DNA of 64,000 nucleotides from NCBI RefSeq assembly GCF_000247695.1, contig NW_004624881.1, positions 3,054,444 through 3,118,443 of the forward strand, in the 5' to 3' direction. Shown here piece by piece: positions 58,740-64,000 of the stretch (positions are counted from its first letter, which is position 1; each line of letters opens with the position of its first letter). Below the pieces are notes generated by a model that was not told the DNA's origin, did no database searches, and worked only from the letters and a program-made list of their open reading frames with translations. The stretch is from Heterocephalus glaber. Its lineage: Eukaryota; Chordata; Mammalia; Rodentia; Bathyergidae. Made by a program: the position numbers and the translations under genes.

Positions 58740-61700
58740 CATACTGGGGAGCTGGAACATGCACACATTCCATTTCAATCCTTTTTACTTCTCCTTCCTT
58801 GTCCTTCTCTCCCCAATCCTTCTATCTGTAGATCCTCTTCTCATTTGCAAAAGGTCTAACTCCTGGTTTCCTATTATCTCCATTTGATTTTGCTCTTTAA
58901 GGTTTTGGTTTACTCATATAAGAGAAACCATGTGATATTTAAGCTTCAATGTCTGGATTATTTCACTAAGGTGTGTTTAAAATTCATCTTGAAATTCAGC
59001 CTTCCTGTGTGCAGCATTTTCCCAGCACCACTGCTGAGGAGTCTACCTTTGCTGCAGTGTGTGTTTCTGACCACTTTGTCAAAGATCAGATATTTCAATA
59101 TCCCTGGGACTGTTTCTGCATCCTCTGCTCTATTGCACTGATCTGATTATTCACATTAATCTGTGCAAGTACTATACTGTTTTCATCAATGAAGGTTTAT
59201 AATATAATTTGCAATCAGGGATTGTGATGCCTCTTGCTTTGATTTTATTGCTCAGGATTTTTTTCTTGTTCTGGGATTCTTTTGGTTCCTAATGAATTTC
59301 AGGATGGTTTTTTCTAGTTCTATGAGAAATGCTGTTGGCATTTTGACTGGCAGTACAATAAATCTATATATCCACTTTGGGAATATGATCATCTTGATAT
59401 TTTTTTTCTGCCCCCTCTAAGAACAGGGAATATATTTCTATTTTCTGATGTGTTCTTCAATCTCATTTCTCATGGTATTGCAGTTTTTATGATAAAGTTC
59501 CTAGGGTCCTTTGTTGTTTCATGTCTAAGTATTTACTTTTTCTTAGTGCTATTGTGAATGGTATTGTTTTATTAATATCTATCTCAATGGACTCATTATT
59601 AGTTTACAGAAAGATTATTGATTTTTGAGTGTTGATTTTCAAGCCCGCTACCTTCCTGAGACTGTTTCTTAGTTGCAGAAGTCTTTTGGTGGAAAATTTT
59701 GAGTCTTTTATTTAAAGTATCACGGCATATGGGAATAGTATTAATTTTATATCTTTTTTTCTATTGTATATTTTTTATTTCTTATTCTTGATGGATTGCC
59801 CTGGCTAATATTTCCAGTACTATATTAAATAACAGTGAAGATAATGTACATCTTTTTTCTCTTTCCTGATTTTAGAGGAAAAGTTTTCTGTTTAATGCCA
59901 TTTAATAATATGTTTGGAGTAGTTTTATCATATATGGCTTTTATCAGATAGAGATATAGTTCTTCTATGCCTATTTTCTTCTAAACTTTATCGTAAACAA
60001 ATATTAGTTTATGTCAAAGGTTCTTTTTTTTTGCAATTATTCGGGTGATCATATGATTTTTGTCATTGCTTCTATTTATATGATATTGTACATTTATTTG
60101 TTTATGTTCAACTACCCTTGTATTGTGGGATGAAGCTTCCTAGGTCATGTGGTATAATCTTGTTAATGATCTATTGCATTCTTTTTGCTAGTATCTCTTT
60201 GAAGATCTTTGCGTCTATGTTCATTAAAATGATTGGCCTTTTGGTTTATTTGTTTCTTTTTATACTCGAATTTATGTCTAGTTATGGAATCAAGATAATG
60301 CTAGTTTCCAGGAATTAGATTGGCAGCATTACTTCCATTTCTATTTTATTAAATAGTTTGAAGATTATTGGCATTAGATCATCCCTGATGTTCCTGCAGA
60401 ATTCAGTGGTGAATCCAATGGGTCCTAGGTTTTTCTTACTTGGTAGGTTTTTATTACAGCCTCAATTTCAATTTCTGTCCCTGGATTATTTGGGAGTTTT
60501 ATATCATCTTGGATTAGTTTTTGGTGATTCATTTGTATCTAGGAATCTATCTAGTCCTTGTATTTTTCAATTTATTGGAGGAGAGATTTTAAAATACTAA
60601 TAATCTGAATTTCCATGATGTCTGTTGTTTCTCCTTTTTTTTCATTTCTAATTTCACTGATATATGTCTTTTCTTTCTTTCTTTTTTTTTTTTGGTGAGG
60701 TTGGCGAAGAGTTTGTCTATATATTAATCTTTTCAGGAATCAACTCTTTATTCTTTGTACTGTTCTTTTAATCTCAGTTTTATTAATTTCTGCTCTGATA
60801 TTTGTAATTCCCTTCTTTTTACCATCTTTGTACTTGGATAGTTCTGGTTTTCTTGGGACCTCAAGATTCATTATTAGGTTATATTTTTTGTCTCAATTTT
60901 TCTGATGTGGGCATTCACAACTATTAACTGCCCTCTTAAAACTGCATTTATTGTGTCTCAAACATTTTGGAATATAGTATAGGGATTATTTTTTGAATAT
61001 AGACTACATCCAATTTCTTCTGTGGCTCATTGATTATTCAATAGTGTATGATTTAATCTTCATGTATGTGTATAATTTCTATGGGGTTTTATTGATTCAT
61101 AGTTTGTTGCACAACCAGATGCATGATGTAATTTTTATTACTTTGTATTTATTCATGTAAACTTTATGGCCTAGTATATAGTCTCTTTTGAATACATTTC
61201 CATGTGATGCTGAGAAGAATGTGTATTCTATTGTTTTGGGGTATAAACCTCTGTAGGTATATATTAAGTCTATGTGTTTGAAGATATTATTCAACTCTGA
61301 TATTTCTTTTTGGTTTTGGGGGGTGGTTTGGTCTGGATTATCTATTTGTGATAGTAGGGTATTGAAGGCCCCCACTATAATTTTGTTGAAATGTATCTAA
61401 CCTTTTACATCCAGTAGTTTTTATGAAGTTGAATGCACTGATGCTCTGTGCATAGATGTTCACAATTGTTATCGTATTCTCTTGAGTAGTTCCCTTAACC
61501 AAAGAGTACTGACCTTCCTTGACTTTTCTAATTAGTGTTGGCTTAAAGTCTGCTCAGTCTTAAAATGGGAGAGCTACTTCTACATGTATTCAGGGTCCAT
61601 TTTCATGGAATATTGTTTTCCATGTTTTCATTTTTATTGTATATATATGTTTTGGTACTACAGATTGAACTTGGGACCTTGCGCTTGCAAGGCAGGAAGC

Positions 61701-62390
61701 GGAACCACTGAGCTAAATCTCCAGCCTTTTTTTTTTTGGTACCGGGGATCAAACTTGGGTCCTTGCACTTGCTCAGCAGGTGGCAAAACCACTGAGCTAA
61801 ATCCCCAGGCCTGTATATATTGTTTTGGGTTAAATATATTTCTTATATATATCATACCACTGGGCTTTGTTTTTTAATTGAATCTAACGATCCTTGTGTT
61901 TGGGAAATTGTGCCCATTCACAATGAGAGTTATTATCAAATGTTATTGCCTTATTCTTGTCATCGCATTGTTTTGGGGTCACTGTTTTCTATAATTTTTT
62001 TCCCTCCATAATTGCTCCTCTTGCCTGATATTTTCATCCCATTAGACTTTTGGGCACTTTTGGTTACATTGTTTCCTTCCAATATATACATGAAAATTTT
62101 CTGCAGTGCTGTTTTTATGCCCATGAATTTCTTGAGGTGCTTTCCTCTACCAGTTTTGAAAGATTTACAAGATATATTAGTCTGGGTTAGTATTTATTTT
62201 CTTTTAGGACTTAGAAGACTTTGTTCCAAGTTCTCCTGGTCTTTTTGGTTTGTGATGAGAAGACTGCTGCAATTTTTATGGGTTTACCTCTATAAGTAAT
62301 TTGTTGCTTTTATCTAACAGCTTTTAAGATTCACTCCTTGTTTGGGACTTTGGGGATTTTGACTATGATGTCAAAGTAGTAAGGTTTGGA
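58740..62390 (-). mobile_element. Long LINE-1, antisense, decayed
   Basis: A 3.6 kb run of antisense L1 landmarks in order from the 3' end. They are the 3' UTR (58800-58960), ORF2 C-terminus (59040-59700), reverse transcriptase region (about 59800-60600, including TCAGTGGTGAATCCAATGGG and TTACAGCCTCAATTTCAATT), endonuclease region (about 60900-61600, including GTAGGGTATTGAAGGCCCCC and TTGGCTTAAAGTCTGCTCAG), then ORF1-side sequence to about 62360. About 50 bases are missing near 58980. Stops in every frame show it cannot mobilise. It is interrupted by two ID SINEs at 61648-61811. Confidence 0.8.
61648..61811 (-). mobile_element. Two ID SINEs in tandem, nested in L1
   Basis: First copy 61651-61726 (TTGGTACTACAGATTGAACT ... 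CTGAGCTAAATCTCCAGCC); second copy 61727-61811 (T-rich, then GGTACCGGGGATCAAACTTG ... CTGAGCTAAATCCCCAGGCC). GTATATATATGTTTTGG before and GTATATATTGTTTTGGG after are a likely target-site duplication for the pair. Confidence 0.85.
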
Positions 62391-62391
62391 G

Positions 62392-62640
62392 AAAAAAAAG
62401 ATGAGAAATGAGAAGTGAGAGATAAAGAATTCTACTAGAGAGTAAGAGAAAATTAATAGAATTTTATAAATGTTACAGGAAAGAAGGAACAAGAATAAGA
62501 AAGGAGAAAAACAGAACAAAATAAATAGAGAAAGAAAAAAGGAAAAGAAAAATTTCTCCCAATCTCCCCAAAAAATAAATAAATGAATAAATAAATACAT
62601 AAATGTATAAATTCAGTAAGAGAGAAATGGGTCTTAACAT
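62392..62640. repeat. Purine-rich (A/G) stretch
   Basis: Strongly A+G biased on the + strand, ending in an (AAAT)n run at about 62572-62605. It may be the decayed 5' part of the adjoining L1. Confidence 0.6.
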
Positions 62641-62644
62641 TTTC

Positions 62645-64000
62645 TCTTTTTTTTTAATTAGTGATTTCTCTCTCAGATCTGCAATATTGAAACCCACCAA
62701 GTGTGGGAGAGGGATAGTGAGTCACTACTCAGATGTATTCTGTTTTGGTGTGTGAAGGCTGAATCCTATCCCCACCTTTCCTGCTTGGTGTGGTTGGTCA
62801 ATGACAGATGCCCTAAGATTATATTCACTCTAGCTACTCCTAGTCTCTTGTCCCTCTATGAATCTCATGGCGTTCTCCATCTAGCTTTTCTCCCTGTAAA
62901 CCATGCATGCCAAGGTAAAGTCCTATTTACATTGGTAGATGAGGAAATAAAAGCAACCACTGAGCTCTGGGCTGGATGGAGATAGTGCAGGGTGAGGGTG
63001 TCAAGCAGACTGCTGAACTTCCAGACCCAGGCCTTTCTGAAAGTCACACACTACTGGTTTGGCTTCTCCACTCATGGTGTGACTACTGAGTCATTCCCTG
63101 CCTCTGTTTAAATTTCACAGTGAGTCTGTGCCTAGCCTATCCACTACTCCTGACTGCCTCTGTGACTGTCTCCCACCCAGTCTCTGTGTTAGGGTGATCC
63201 CAGGCAACCTGAAGTGAAGTTGTTCTTTAGTTATTTTGTAGCTTGATCTTAAGCAATTAAACTCCTTCCTACAATGGGTCCTGATTAAACACATTCAGGT
63301 ATTGTGGGTACTGCACACTGGATTTCTTCTCCAGTTCAAGCTCTCTGGGTGGAGGGAGTCACTTTCAGAGGAAAGCCTCCCACTGTTTTTGCAGTTTCCA
63401 GTACCTGTGAAATTTTCTTTGCCCCTGTTTACTCCTTGAGCACTGTGACCCCCTCCACGCTTTCTTTGTGTCAGAGGACACAGCCCCTTCCCTGGGATTG
63501 GAGGCCACTTTCCCAACTACTTTGTTCTTTTCTCTGTGTTGTGCTCCATTTCTCCAGCTCCTCTGTAGTTGCTGGTTTTCTTGTCAGTTCCCTCCCAATT
63601 CTGGTAGATCTACTTCTTTTTCTCCTCACCAAGTTTTTTGTTTTGTTTTGTTTTGTTAACTGCCTGGTCTTCATTCCCAGAGTGGATCTATTTTGCCTCA
63701 GGTCTTCACTCTGTTGCTATAATCTCCCCCTTTTCAAAATTCACTTTTTTTAGCATATCATGGAGGTCCTCCCTAGCTTTTTCTCTCTTCTTGCACACTT
63801 TGAGAATTAATTCTTGGAATAGCTTCCACTGCAAGTAATTTTTTAAATTAACTGCATGCTTCCTATATATATAAGATTATTAATATTTAACTGGGAATTT
63901 TCATAATAATTCAATGTAACTTTTAAAATGGAAACAATGTTAAACCAAAAATGATAGGAAAATTTTGTCTCCCTTATGCTTTTGGGCTGTTTGTTACTCT
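62645..64000. other. Possible L1 5' region, otherwise unrecognised
   Basis: Moderate GC. CTCCATTTCTCCAGCTCCTC and similar stretches at 63540-63600 could be antisense L1 ORF1/5' UTR, continuing the L1 to its left, but landmarks are not firm. The 149-codon frame 63304-63753 has no recognisable domain. A (GTTTT)n run is at 63637-63658. Confidence 0.3.

Noticed and set aside
60118..60600. Open frames in the 60 kb region as membrane protein genes
   Set aside because: They are the antisense of L1 ORF2; hydrophobic translations arise from T-rich sequence.

Overview
The window is mammalian nuclear DNA from an olfactory receptor (OR) gene cluster. Two single-exon class II OR genes are open (1350-2291 and 43194-44114, both +). 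Three more are broken: 7585-8517 (+), 25921-26839 (-) and 53728-54676 (+). From remembered family sequences, the first open gene and the first + strand pseudogene look like OR2AJ1, the second open gene like OR2AK2, and the last pseudogene like OR2T8. In human these lie close together in the chromosome 1q44 OR2 cluster, so the window is probably syntenic with that region. The minus-strand pseudogene is a different class II receptor that I could not place.

The repeats point to a rodent outside the mouse/rat group. There are many tRNA-Ala-like ID SINEs (9138, 42231, 45181, 61648 and others) and B1+ID dimers (10540, 47895, 54679). Several MaLR/ERVL-type LTRs are present, one with a tRNA-Leu primer site. 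A LINE-1 lineage with a shared 3' UTR occurs several times. The species is not resolved; beaver-, squirrel- or springhare-like rodents are possible.

Layout. 0-8.6 kb: inverted L1 end, OR2AJ1-like gene, and a tandemly duplicated OR2AJ1-like pseudogene with a duplicated 5' flank. 8.6-25.9 kb: no recognisable coding gene; SINEs, an unexpected CpG island at about 15.0-15.8 kb with CTCF-like motifs and a good splice donor, an L1, two solo LTRs and a U6-derived fragment next to L1 sequence. 25.9-26.8 kb: minus-strand OR pseudogene. 27-43 kb: gene-poor, with an antisense L1, a second U6 fragment, a second GC/CpG-rich patch (33.8-34.6 kb) and simple repeats. 43.2-44.1 kb: OR2AK2-like gene, open but with Cys in place of the DRY arginine. 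45-53 kb: LTR elements, a block that duplicates the first 340 bases of the window, and L1 ends. 53.7-54.7 kb: OR2T8-like pseudogene with one frameshift. 56-64 kb: L1-rich, including a long antisense L1 at about 58.7-62.4 kb.

Each intact OR would be a G-protein-coupled odorant receptor of olfactory neurons, normally expressed one allele per cell. The cluster shows birth-and-death evolution: tandem duplication, then frameshifts, nonsense mutations and loss of the DRY motif. No operon-like or novel enzymatic system was found. The least explained features are the CpG island with its CTCF motifs, the segmental duplication between the window start and 47 kb, and the DRY-less open receptor.
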